Source: Halalkalibacter akibai JCM 9157 (GTDB lineage: Bacteria > Bacillota > Bacilli > Bacillales > Bacillaceae_D). From it: 64,000 nt of DNA. Location of the stretch: contig NZ_BAUV01000003.1 of assembly GCF_000513135.1 (NCBI RefSeq), positions 124,001-188,000 on the forward strand, written 5' to 3'. Shown in pieces: positions 54,268-61,353 of this stretch. Position 1 is the stretch's first letter, and every line of letters begins with the position of its first letter. Made by a program: the position numbers and the translations under genes. The notes below the pieces were generated by a model. It made no database searches, was not told the origin of the DNA, and was given only the letters and a program-made list of their open reading frames with translations.

Positions 54268-55200
54268 ATGTCTAACCAAGAACCAATGTTTAAAGGCGTT
54301 ATACCACCCGTTTCAACCTTATTTACAAGCGAAGGAAAGCTTGACGAATCAGGAATGAAGAGATTAATTGACTTTTTGATTGATTCAGGTGTCGACGGGT
54401 TATTTTTCTTAGGTAGTGGTGGAGAATTCAGCCAAATGTCGGTCGAAGAAAGAAAACAAGTAGCGGCTTTTGCGACGAACTATGTGGATAAGCGAGTTCC
54501 TGTTCTGATTGGAACAGGTGGTGTTCATACGAGAGAAGTGATTGAGTTATCAGAGCATAGCAAGTCGATCGGGGCTGATGGTGTAGTGATCATCAATCCT
54601 TATTACTGGGGTCTTTCTGATGATAATTTATATGAGCATTATAGTGAAATTGCTCGAACAGTTGATCTTCCTATCTTGTTGTATAATTTCCCAGGGTTAA
54701 CCGGCCAAGAACTCATCCCTGAGATGATCTTAAAATTAGTCGAAACTCATTCCAACATCGTTGGTATTAAAGACACAGTCGATACAGCCGGACATATTCG
54801 TGAAATTATTCTAAAAGTAAAATCAAAGCACCCTCATTTTGCTGTTTTTGCCGGATTTGATGACCACCTTTGGAACACGCTCTCCCTCGGTGGAGACGGG
54901 GTCATCTCAGCAAGCGGGAACTTTGCTCCTGAATTAACGATCGGAATTTATCAATCGTTTGTTAACAAAGACTATGGTAAAGCAATCGAACTGCACCAAC
55001 GACTCGCATACTTACCATTGATGTACAAACTCGACTCGCCATTCGTCAACGTCATCAAAGAAGCGATGAAACTACGCGGACTCATCGATTCCACTTACGT
55101 CTTGCCACCAGCAAGACCGCTCAGCGAAAAGAAAATCGCAGAGCTCAAAACCTACTTGGCCAAAGCCGGAGTAGAGGAGGAAGTGCAGGTGGGGGTCTGA
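54268..55200 (+). CDS. DHDPS/NAL-family aldolase (keto-deoxy sugar acid type)
   Basis: A class I aldolase of the dihydrodipicolinate synthase/YagE group. GLFFLGSGGEFSQMSVEERK carries the substrate-binding GSGGE loop, ILLYNFPGLTGQ the catalytic Tyr, and NIVGIKDTVDTAGHIREIIL the Schiff-base Lys. With a kdgA in the same operon, a phosphate-independent cleavage of 2-keto-3-deoxy acids like YagE/YjhH is likely. AAGGAGG precedes ATG 54268. The final codons and TGA (GTGGGGGTCTGA) belong to a REP element, so the natural C-terminus may be altered by a few residues (310 aa now). Confidence 0.88.
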   Translation: MSNQEPMFKGVIPPVSTLFTSEGKLDESGMKRLIDFLIDSGVDGLFFLGSGGEFSQMSVEERKQVAAFATNYVDKRVPVLIGTGGVHTREVIELSEHSKSIGADGVVIINPYYWGLSDDNLYEHYSEIARTVDLPILLYNFPGLTGQELIPEMILKLVETHSNIVGIKDTVDTAGHIREIILKVKSKHPHFAVFAGFDDHLWNTLSLGGDGVISASGNFAPELTIGIYQSFVNKDYGKAIELHQRLAYLPLMYKLDSPFVNVIKEAMKLRGLIDSTYVLPPARPLSEKKIAELKTYLAKAGVEEEVQVGV

Positions 55201-55244
55201 CCCCCAGCACTGTACAGCGTTAAAGCGGTGGGGGTCAGACCCCT
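55190..55244. repeat. REP element 2
   Basis: GGGGGTCTGACCCCC and GGGGGTCAGACCCC with the same middle (CTGTACAGCGTTAAAG) as the 39510 copy. The left half supplies the aldolase stop codon. Confidence 0.88.
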
Positions 55245-55250
55245 AAAAAA

Positions 55251-55296
55251 AGAGAGAGAACAAAGCCTTATTATCAGCTTGTTCTCTCTATTTTTA
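55251..55296 (+). terminator. Terminator of the hexonate operon
   Basis: AGAGAGAACAAAGC pairs with GCTTGTTCTCTCT around CTTATTATCA, followed by ATTTTTAT. Confidence 0.8.
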
Positions 55297-55377
55297 TGGA
55301 TTTTCTCGATAAATCTTATAATGCATACCAACGTTAGTGCAAGAAATCTACCTTCTGGTAACATGGCTTCCTACCAG

Positions 55378-57201
55378 CTATTCCGTTGTCGCTGCCACTT
55401 CAAAATAGATGCTTTCTTCAATCATCTCAATAAAGGCAGGTACGTATTTCGCATCGAATTGTTGACCGGCACATCTTCGTAGTTCTTCAATCGCTTGTTC
55501 AAATGTTTTGGTCGCTTGATACGGTCGCTCCGTCGTCATCGCATCAAATGAGTCAATAATACAGAGGATTCGAGCGAGTTTAGGAATTTCCTCTCCTTTT
55601 AACCCATGAGGATATCCTTTCCCATCATAGCGCTCATGATGTAACTCAACTAAAGGAAGTAAATGAGTAAGCCCCTTGTTCGTCGAGACTATTTCCTTGC
55701 CCCACGTCACATGCTTCTTCATCATTTCCCATTCGTGCGGCTCTAACTTCCCTTTTTTATTAATAATATCTCGTGGAATCTCAAGCTTGCCAATATCATG
55801 AATCAAAGCGCCCATTATCAGAACCTTAGACTCGTGCTCATTTAACTCTAACTTCTTCGCGAAATTAACCGCATATTTAAAAACTCGCTTACTATGCTTG
55901 TACGTATAAACATCCTTCGAAAGAAAAATACGAACTTGCTGTTCAAGCAATTCAATCTCTTTTTCTTCATCCAAGTTCTTCTGAACAACATCTTCCTCAT
56001 CATAAAGGTGGACATTGTTCTTCCCTTGAGCCTTCGCATAATACATCGCCTGATCAGCCTGATCGAGCAGCTGAGACGTATTATAAACAGACCCTTCATG
56101 CGAGACAACCCCTCCGGAAAAAGAAAGACATCCTTGAGGAAGAATCTCCACCCCTTTAAAATACGTATCATTCATTGTCTTCCTAAGACCATTTAAAAAC
56201 TCAAAAGCCTGCTGCCCTTTCGTATCCGGCATCAGAATCACAAACTCTTCCCCACCATAACGAGCATAGGTATAGTTGTAAGGGCTACACCCCTCTTGCA
56301 ACAAGGAACCAAAAAACTTCAATAGCTCATCCCCTTGGAGATGGCCGTGAAAATCATTGTATTTCTTAAAATCATCTATATCAATTACCGCTAAACTAAA
56401 CGGCTGACTATTTTTCATTTTTACAAAATCAATGAACACTTCTTTGAAGTACCCATGATTATACAAGCCTGTTAGATCATCCCTGTTTGCTTTTTTAGCA
56501 GCTTGTTCGTAGAGAGTGAAATGATGCTTGAAGGCTAGTGAAAGCATGAGAATGACGGTTGTGAAGAGGACAATTCCTATTACTGGTTGGTGGATTAGTA
56601 GGATACCAAGTATGAGTGATAGGACTAGGATGCTTAGATAAGTAAATATTGATTCAGCCACAAATCCTTTTATTATCTTGAAAAGGGGATCGGTACTGAG
56701 CAACCAAAAAAAGACACCAATCGTAAAAATATTTAAAAGCATGTAAGTAATCATAGTCAACAGATAAGAAAGTGTATCCCCAAAACTTATTAAACCAATT
56801 TCTCCTCCTGTAATAGTAAACATAAAATATGAAATTACAATCATTAGGGTGAAAGAAGAAAAATTAAATACATGCTTCCACCATGCAGTTTTAGATTGAT
56901 AAAAAGCAACGATAATATTATTTAATAATAGAATAGTTAATGTAAGTTCTAGCCCAAAGATAAAAATGGAAGCAAGATAAATCGTAGAATCCATAGTCAG
57001 AGCGTTACCTTGAGGAGGGATCAAAATTGAAAAACGCCTAGACATAACATTTACACCAATCAAGCTAATAATTAAAACCCACTCAATAGATGAATATGAG
57101 AATGTTAGATTCCCTAAGAGTAAAAACAAACTACAACCTAAAAAAGAGATAAAGAAAACATAGAGGTTAGCTTGTTGATTAGATAGCCCATGATTATTCA
57201 T
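55378..57201 (-). CDS. Membrane GGDEF + HD-GYP protein
   Basis: A 607-residue protein with eight or so membrane helices (residues 10-230, MASE-like), then GGDEF (DDLTGLYNHGYFKEVFIDFV; active loop RYGGEEFVILM) and HD-GYP (ALIHDIGKLEIPRDIINKKG; HHERYDGKGYPHGLKGEEI). Both active sites look intact, so it may make and hydrolyse c-di-GMP. ATG 57201 follows AAAGAGAGTGAG. It is the third gene of a minus-strand operon: DUF5317 protein, 27-residue peptide, then this, with a hairpin between the last two. Confidence 0.9.
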   Translation of the reverse strand: MNNHGLSNQQANLYVFFISFLGCSLFLLLGNLTFSYSSIEWVLIISLIGVNVMSRRFSILIPPQGNALTMDSTIYLASIFIFGLELTLTILLLNNIIVAFYQSKTAWWKHVFNFSSFTLMIVISYFMFTITGGEIGLISFGDTLSYLLTMITYMLLNIFTIGVFFWLLSTDPLFKIIKGFVAESIFTYLSILVLSLILGILLIHQPVIGIVLFTTVILMLSLAFKHHFTLYEQAAKKANRDDLTGLYNHGYFKEVFIDFVKMKNSQPFSLAVIDIDDFKKYNDFHGHLQGDELLKFFGSLLQEGCSPYNYTYARYGGEEFVILMPDTKGQQAFEFLNGLRKTMNDTYFKGVEILPQGCLSFSGGVVSHEGSVYNTSQLLDQADQAMYYAKAQGKNNVHLYDEEDVVQKNLDEEKEIELLEQQVRIFLSKDVYTYKHSKRVFKYAVNFAKKLELNEHESKVLIMGALIHDIGKLEIPRDIINKKGKLEPHEWEMMKKHVTWGKEIVSTNKGLTHLLPLVELHHERYDGKGYPHGLKGEEIPKLARILCIIDSFDAMTTERPYQATKTFEQAIEELRRCAGQQFDAKYVPAFIEMIEESIYFEVAATTE

Positions 57202-57230
57202 AATTTCTCACTCTCTTAAAATAAATTAAA

Positions 57231-57255
57231 GGAGAAGTTTAACAAGCACTTCTCC
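57231..57255 (-). terminator. Hairpin between peptide gene and GGDEF/HD-GYP gene
   Basis: GGAGAAGT and ACTTCTCC form a perfect 8-bp stem with a 9-base loop. On the minus strand TTTAATTTATTTT follows. It could be a partial terminator or attenuator within the operon. Confidence 0.55.
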
Positions 57256-57263
57256 TCTTACAC

Positions 57264-57347
57264 TTACACTAAAATATAACCGGAAGTTAAGGAAACAACT
57301 AAAGATGCAATAATTGCTAGATTAATAAATAATTTTTTCTTACTCAA
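57264..57347 (-). CDS. 27-residue hydrophobic peptide
   Basis: TTG 57347 is preceded 5 bases upstream by a near-perfect AAAGGAGGTGA site, unusually strong for this window. The product is MSKKKLFINLAIIASLVVSL TSGYILV: three Lys, then a hydrophobic stretch with Gly-Tyr near the end, resembling a signal-like or pheromone-like peptide. It lies 14 bases after the DUF5317 stop and 62 bases before the GGDEF/HD-GYP gene. No homologue known to me; it may be a leader peptide, a membrane micro-protein or a secreted signal. Confidence 0.6.
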   Translation of the reverse strand: MSKKKLFINLAIIASLVVSLTSGYILV

Positions 57348-57361
57348 GGAATTCACCTCCT

Positions 57362-57940
57362 TTAACTAACGGCTTTAGAAATAGCTGGTTTTACTCGCTT
57401 ATGTTTTAACATCAGATGTTGGATAAAAATAAAAACTCCAATATTCATAATGACATCGCCAATACTAATGACTTGACTCTTCGGATAAGGTGATGTGATG
57501 GGAATAATGTCACCAAGAAACCCTAACTTAGTTGCTTCTGTTAGCATTTCATGTTTTCCGTATATGCCATTTAGTAGAATGTCTGTATAATATGGATCTA
57601 GTGCGAAGGCAGCAGCTTCATAGGAAACAGGCATTCTCCCACCATTTAAAGCCATAACAATAAAATTTAAGAATACCCCAACAAACAATAAAACAAATCC
57701 CTTATTCTCACGGTTAACCCACAAGAAAAATAAACCTAATACATAGATGAGAATAAACAAAAAGCCACTAATTTGTTCAAGCCAAACTACCATTCCTTGC
57801 AATGAAAAAACAAGAATTTGTATTCCAAGTAAAATTGGGAATACCCATCCATATTTCAAGTTTAAATCAGCCAAGCCCCGTAATGTACCTCGTCTTAAAA
57901 ATCCAACGATGAGTGATAGTAAAATTCCATCAAATACCAT
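57362..57940 (-). CDS. DUF5317 membrane protein
   Basis: A 192-residue protein with five or six helices. LRRGTLRGLADLNLKYGWVF near residues 15-34, NGGRMPVSYEAAAFALDPYY near 100-119 and LGDIIPITSPYPKSQVISIG are the conserved polar stretches of the DUF5317 family. The function is unknown. It is the first gene of the operon with the peptide and the GGDEF/HD-GYP gene, so it may tune that c-di-GMP enzyme (inference). Confidence 0.8.
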   Translation of the reverse strand: MVFDGILLSLIVGFLRRGTLRGLADLNLKYGWVFPILLGIQILVFSLQGMVVWLEQISGFLFILIYVLGLFFLWVNRENKGFVLLFVGVFLNFIVMALNGGRMPVSYEAAAFALDPYYTDILLNGIYGKHEMLTEATKLGFLGDIIPITSPYPKSQVISIGDVIMNIGVFIFIQHLMLKHKRVKPAISKAVS

Positions 57941-58370
57941 AATTCAACACCTGACTGTTCTTATTGTTGTGATTTTTTTGTAAATATAAGCCATAATAAG
58001 TCTAATAATGCCTTAATTTGTAATATTATTTTATATTTTAGCAATAATTGGTTGAGACATCAATCTAATTATAATAGAGTTTGCTAGTTCAAAAGTAGTG
58101 ATTAATATAGTTGGACTTTTTATAATAGATTTTTGTCTAATTAAATATAAGAATAGAGGAAACTTTCTCGTGATGAGTTTCGTATAAAAGGTAGGTTGCT
58201 TTAATTAATATCAAGTCAAAAACCTACCAATACTTTTATTTTCTGATTTGTTCTAATTGATTCGTTGTGTATTTCTCCTTGTATGGAAAAATAAGTAAAA
58301 AATATCATTTTTATGATATAATTAATATTGAGATAATTTTCTTTTACATAAATTAGGGAGGACTAAGGGA
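57941..58370. other. Gene-free stretch with one hairpin
   Basis: No coding frame is supported. GGTAGGTT (58190-58197) and AACCTACC (58221-58228) form an 8-bp stem with a 23-base loop. The rest is AT-rich and should hold the promoters of the divergent genes at 57940 and 58371. Confidence 0.4.
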
Positions 58371-58748
58371 ATGATCTATTTTTTAGCGATCACACTTACT
58401 ATTCTTTTTGTGGGTATGGCCATTTTTCAAGTGCTTCTCTCATGTGGTTTTCCTTACGGCGAAGTTGCTATGGGAGGTAATCATCGAATTTTACCAACAT
58501 CTTTGCGTATTGTGAGTGCAGTTTCTGCTTGTGTTTTACTATTCATGGGGCTAGTTTTCCTCCTACACGTTAATATCTTAACCTTATTTCCATTTCTACC
58601 AACACACGGTCTTATCTGGGTTGTAACCATCTATTTAGCCTTAAATACAATTGCCAACATAGCTTCACAAAGTAAGAAAGAACGACTTATTATGACGCCG
58701 CTTTCAGGTGTTGCGTTTTTGTTGTGTTTTATGATTGCAATTGCTTGA
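58371..58748 (+). CDS. Four-helix membrane protein, unknown
   Basis: A 125-residue membrane protein with helices at about 3-23, 45-66, 78-97 and 107-124. GGNHRILPTSLRIVSAVSAC, in the first loop, and ANIASQSKKERLIMTPL, before the last helix, look conserved. GGGAGG precedes ATG 58371. Similar short proteins are common in Bacillaceae; no function is known. Confidence 0.6.
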   Translation: MIYFLAITLTILFVGMAIFQVLLSCGFPYGEVAMGGNHRILPTSLRIVSAVSACVLLFMGLVFLLHVNILTLFPFLPTHGLIWVVTIYLALNTIANIASQSKKERLIMTPLSGVAFLLCFMIAIA

Positions 58749-58859
58749 AGTGTCAGCTCTTAAAATTTTGCTGCAGATGGGGGTGTCGATCTAGGAAGGA
58801 TTGACGCTCTTTTTTGATCTAATAACAAGCTCAAAGAATGTTAGTAAAGGTGGGGTGTA

Positions 58860-59114
58860 ATGATGCGGTTAAAAACTAAAATAATTATATGGCTTTGTAG
58901 CTTAATCACATTTCTAGCAGTAGGGTTTGTATTAGAGATTGCTACGATTGGAGCCGAGGAATATGCACTATTTGAATATAGTCAGACAGCAAAAGAGGAG
59001 GCTCAAGCTTTACGGACTCTAAATTCCTTTTATTTTCCTGTCGCATTAACAATTCATTTGTTGGGACTTGTGATGATTTTAGGGGGTCTGCCCCCCACCG
59101 CTTTTAAGCGTTAA
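58860..59114 (+). CDS. Short membrane protein, 3' end replaced by a REP element
   Basis: An 84-residue frame with two helices (LKTKIIIWLCSLITFLAVGF and FPVALTIHLLGLVMILGG), joined by a charged loop. GGTGGGG precedes the start; two ATG codons (58860 and 58863) are possible. The last residues GLPPTAFKR and the TAA come from REP element 3, so the gene was probably longer and was cut by the insertion. Confidence 0.5.
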   Translation: MMRLKTKIIIWLCSLITFLAVGFVLEIATIGAEEYALFEYSQTAKEEAQALRTLNSFYFPVALTIHLLGLVMILGGLPPTAFKR

Positions 59115-59136
59115 AGCACTGGGGGTCAGACCCCCT
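59081..59136. repeat. REP element 3
   Basis: GGGGGTCTGCCCCCC and GGGGGTCAGACCCCC around TTTAAGCGTTAAAGCACT. It carries one changed base in the left arm relative to copies 1 and 2. It sits 94 bases before the RAYT gene and ends in an A run that may make the right arm a terminator. Confidence 0.85.
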
Positions 59137-59229
59137 AAAAAAAAGCACCCTATTTCATGAAAAATAAGCTAAAATAAAATCAACCATCGACTGCTTATCA
59201 AACAAGATCCTAATAAAAGGGGGCAACTT

Positions 59230-59739
59230 ATGTCTAGAAAACACAGAGTGTGGTTTCCTGGTGCGATGTATCATATTACAGCTCGAGGAAATCGAAGAAC
59301 GGCTTTATTTGAAAGAGAACTAGATTATCAGACGTACATAATGATTCTTGAAGATGTTAGAAAGCAGTATCCCTTTGAGTTACACTCCTATTGTCTAATG
59401 ACCAATCACATTCATCTCCTACTTGAAACAACGAACGTCCACATTAGTGACATTATGAAAGCTTTCCATTCTAGGTATGCCATTTGGTTTAATAAGGAAT
59501 ATGACTACATAGGGCACTTATTTCAAGGCCGATATGGAGCCAAGTTAATTACCGATGCTCCCTATTTCTTAGAAGTAAGTCGTTATATTCACTTAAACCC
59601 CCTTGATGCCAACATGGTAGACAGGCCAGAGCAATATCGCTGGAGCAGCTATCGCACCTATTTATCTCACCACCACGACCAACACCATCAACCCATCTCC
59701 CCATGTAACAACCTCAAAAATCTTATCTTTTTTCCCTGA
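59230..59739 (+). CDS. RAYT: REP-associated tyrosine transposase (Y1_Tnp)
   Basis: A Y1/HUH single-strand endonuclease related to IS200/IS605 transposases. It begins SRKHRVWFPGAMYHITARGN, has the HUH pair in MTNHIHLLLETT, and the catalytic Tyr region LEVSRYIHLNPLDANMV. Such genes stand alone, without IS ends, and mobilise REP hairpins. The frame ends at 59739, but one added base near 59666-59673 leads through VTTSKILSFFPEPKDVSYKK to a stop at 59792-59794, a more typical end. REP elements lie on both sides (59081, 60046). AAAGGGGG precedes ATG 59230. Confidence 0.9.
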   Translation: MSRKHRVWFPGAMYHITARGNRRTALFERELDYQTYIMILEDVRKQYPFELHSYCLMTNHIHLLLETTNVHISDIMKAFHSRYAIWFNKEYDYIGHLFQGRYGAKLITDAPYFLEVSRYIHLNPLDANMVDRPEQYRWSSYRTYLSHHHDQHHQPISPCNNLKNLIFFP

Positions 59740-59794
59740 ACCGAAAGATGTGTCTTATAAAAAGTACGTAGAAGATAGAATAGAGCGATCGTAA

Positions 59795-60045
59795 AAAAAA
59801 GTTCCAACCTTCTCTAGCCCCCGTTAATAAGTTTGTAAAACCCCATTCTAATCATAACGGTATGAATACACTTCCATTGACAAACAAATCCCTCTCTATC
59901 TATACTTTTACCAACTAAACTAACTCCTCTTTAGAAGTCTGAAAGCTGGCTTGATTAGCTATTTGAGCTTGTTCTTCTATACGAGGAGTTATTTTTGAGT
60001 GATAACATCATCAGCTTTAATAAAAGACCAATAACACTCACACTG
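59795..60045. other. Gene-free stretch between RAYT and REP element 4
   Basis: AT-rich, without a supported gene, promoter or hairpin. It may be remains of sequence lost when the REP elements moved; I see nothing specific. Confidence 0.3.
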
Positions 60046-60080
60046 TGATGCTTTAAAGTACTGGGGGTCAGACCCCTTAA
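60046..60080. repeat. REP element 4 (right half only)
   Basis: GGGGGTCAGACCCC preceded by TGCTTTAAAGTACT, matching the right half of REP elements 1-3. The left GGGGTCTGACCCC arm is missing. Confidence 0.7.
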
Positions 60081-60086
60081 AAGGGG
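60073..60086 (+). promoter_or_regulatory. REP-derived palindrome covering the AraC ribosome site
   Basis: CCCCTTAAAAGGGG is a perfect 14-base palindrome. Its left half is the last bases of REP element 4, and its right half is the AAGGGG ribosome site used by TTG 60095. Folding would hide the site. Confidence 0.5.
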
Positions 60087-60094
60087 TGTTTGTT

Positions 60095-60934
60095 TTGTAT
60101 AATAGAAAACTGAGATACACCTATACCACAAACGAGGATTCGCTGCCTTTGTTTGTTGAGAGTGTTGGCTTTAATCCGCAGGAGCAGGACTTCTCGCGAC
60201 CTGAGGGGTATCCTTATTATCATTGGCTTCAGACGGTTGAGGGCGAAGGGGTTTTTTCCTTTAATGGACAAGAGTACAGCTTGCCGAAGGGGAGAGGGGT
60301 TTTGCTGAAACCGTATACGCCGCATTCTTACTCAACAGCGGGGAGGAAGTGGTCGACGATTTATGTGACGTTTGGTGGGACTTCGATCGTTTCGATTTTG
60401 GATGCGCTTAAATTGAACTCATCGACTTTCTACACCGATTTAGAGAAGCTTTCGTTTGCTTCCATTATCGAAGAAATGTTAATTAAAATTGAAGCAGACA
60501 CGGAATTTTCAAGGCTTGATTTATCTAGCTATTTATATAATCTGCTCATTAATTTGAGAAAATACGGGAAAGTCAATAACCAGCCGTCACTATCACATTT
60601 CTTCGATAAAGTCCGTCCGATTGTAGAGTGGTTGGAAACGGTTTATGCAGAAGATATCGGGTTAGAAGATATGGCCAAACAGTCAAACGTGAGCTCGCAG
60701 TACCTGAACCGCTTGTTTCAAGATGCCTTTAATGTCAGCCCTTATTCTTTTCTCATTCAACTTAGAATCCGAAAAGCAAAAGAAATGATCTTGCAAAATC
60801 CAGAGATTCCACTGAAAAATGTTGCTTTTTTCGTCGGGTTCAATGACGCAAGTAACTTTGTGGCGACTTTTAAAAAGAAAGAAGGCATTACACCTAAGAA
60901 ATTTCGTGATCTAAACGTGAAGAAAAAGGATTAG
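60095..60934 (+). CDS. AraC-family regulator with cupin sensor
   Basis: A 279-residue regulator. The N-terminal AraC_binding cupin (about 1-150) has YHWLQTVEGEGVFSFNGQEY and GRGVLLKPYTPHSY. The C-terminal double HTH (about 180-278) has LEDMAKQSNVSSQYLNRLFQ and VAFFVGFNDASNFVATFKKK. TTG 60095 lies 8 bases after AAGGGG; GTG 60086 overlaps it. It precedes a maltodextrin-type ABC transporter and probably controls it in response to a sugar. Confidence 0.85.
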   Translation: MYNRKLRYTYTTNEDSLPLFVESVGFNPQEQDFSRPEGYPYYHWLQTVEGEGVFSFNGQEYSLPKGRGVLLKPYTPHSYSTAGRKWSTIYVTFGGTSIVSILDALKLNSSTFYTDLEKLSFASIIEEMLIKIEADTEFSRLDLSSYLYNLLINLRKYGKVNNQPSLSHFFDKVRPIVEWLETVYAEDIGLEDMAKQSNVSSQYLNRLFQDAFNVSPYSFLIQLRIRKAKEMILQNPEIPLKNVAFFVGFNDASNFVATFKKKEGITPKKFRDLNVKKKD

Positions 60935-60966
60935 GACTAAAAGTACATTGACCTCAAATATAATCT

Positions 60967-61008
60967 AAAAAGGGCGCGCAAATTGAAAAGATTTGCTCGT
61001 CCTTTTTT
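60967..61008 (+). terminator. Terminator of the AraC gene
   Basis: AAAAAGGGCGCGCAAAT pairs imperfectly with ATTTGCTCGTCCTTTTTT around TGAAAAG, with a T run at the end. Confidence 0.8.
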
Positions 61009-61298
61009 GTGTATTTCTAAAAAGATAAGGAATGCTAGTAATAGTAGATTAAGGAATAATTTCTCATCGTAAAAAATCAAAAAAAGGGGTCAACTTAAAA
61101 AAATCTCGATGATAAGGGAGGTTTCTTTTTTGCAAACGGTGGTGATAAATGTCTAAAAAAATAAGGGCTTTAGCCAATTATTTTGAATCGTTGGCTTAAA
61201 ATTCAGGTCTCTTGATGACAAATTTCAGAACTGTTTCAACACTAAACTAAGTTTCATTTTTTTATATAACTAGAGAATATATTCATACAATAAGCCAA
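61009..61298. other. AT-rich stretch before the maltodextrin operon
   Basis: I see no gene here. A GGGAGG at about 61118-61123 is followed by no useful frame. The next feature is the cre-like site at 61299. Confidence 0.3.
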
Positions 61299-61312
61299 TG
61301 GAATCGGTTACA
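61299..61312 (+). promoter_or_regulatory. cre-like CcpA site
   Basis: TGGAATCGGTTACA matches TGWAANCGNTNWCA with one mismatch. It lies 42 bases before the start of the binding-protein gene, fitting catabolite repression of the transporter. Confidence 0.6.
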
Positions 61313-61353
61313 ATTATGTTGTATTCTTATACTAAACCAAGGGGGATTTACTT

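Noticed and set aside
59230-59739. A complete IS200/IS605 insertion sequence
   Set aside because: There is no TnpB gene and no typical left and right ends; solitary gene with REP elements fits RAYT better.
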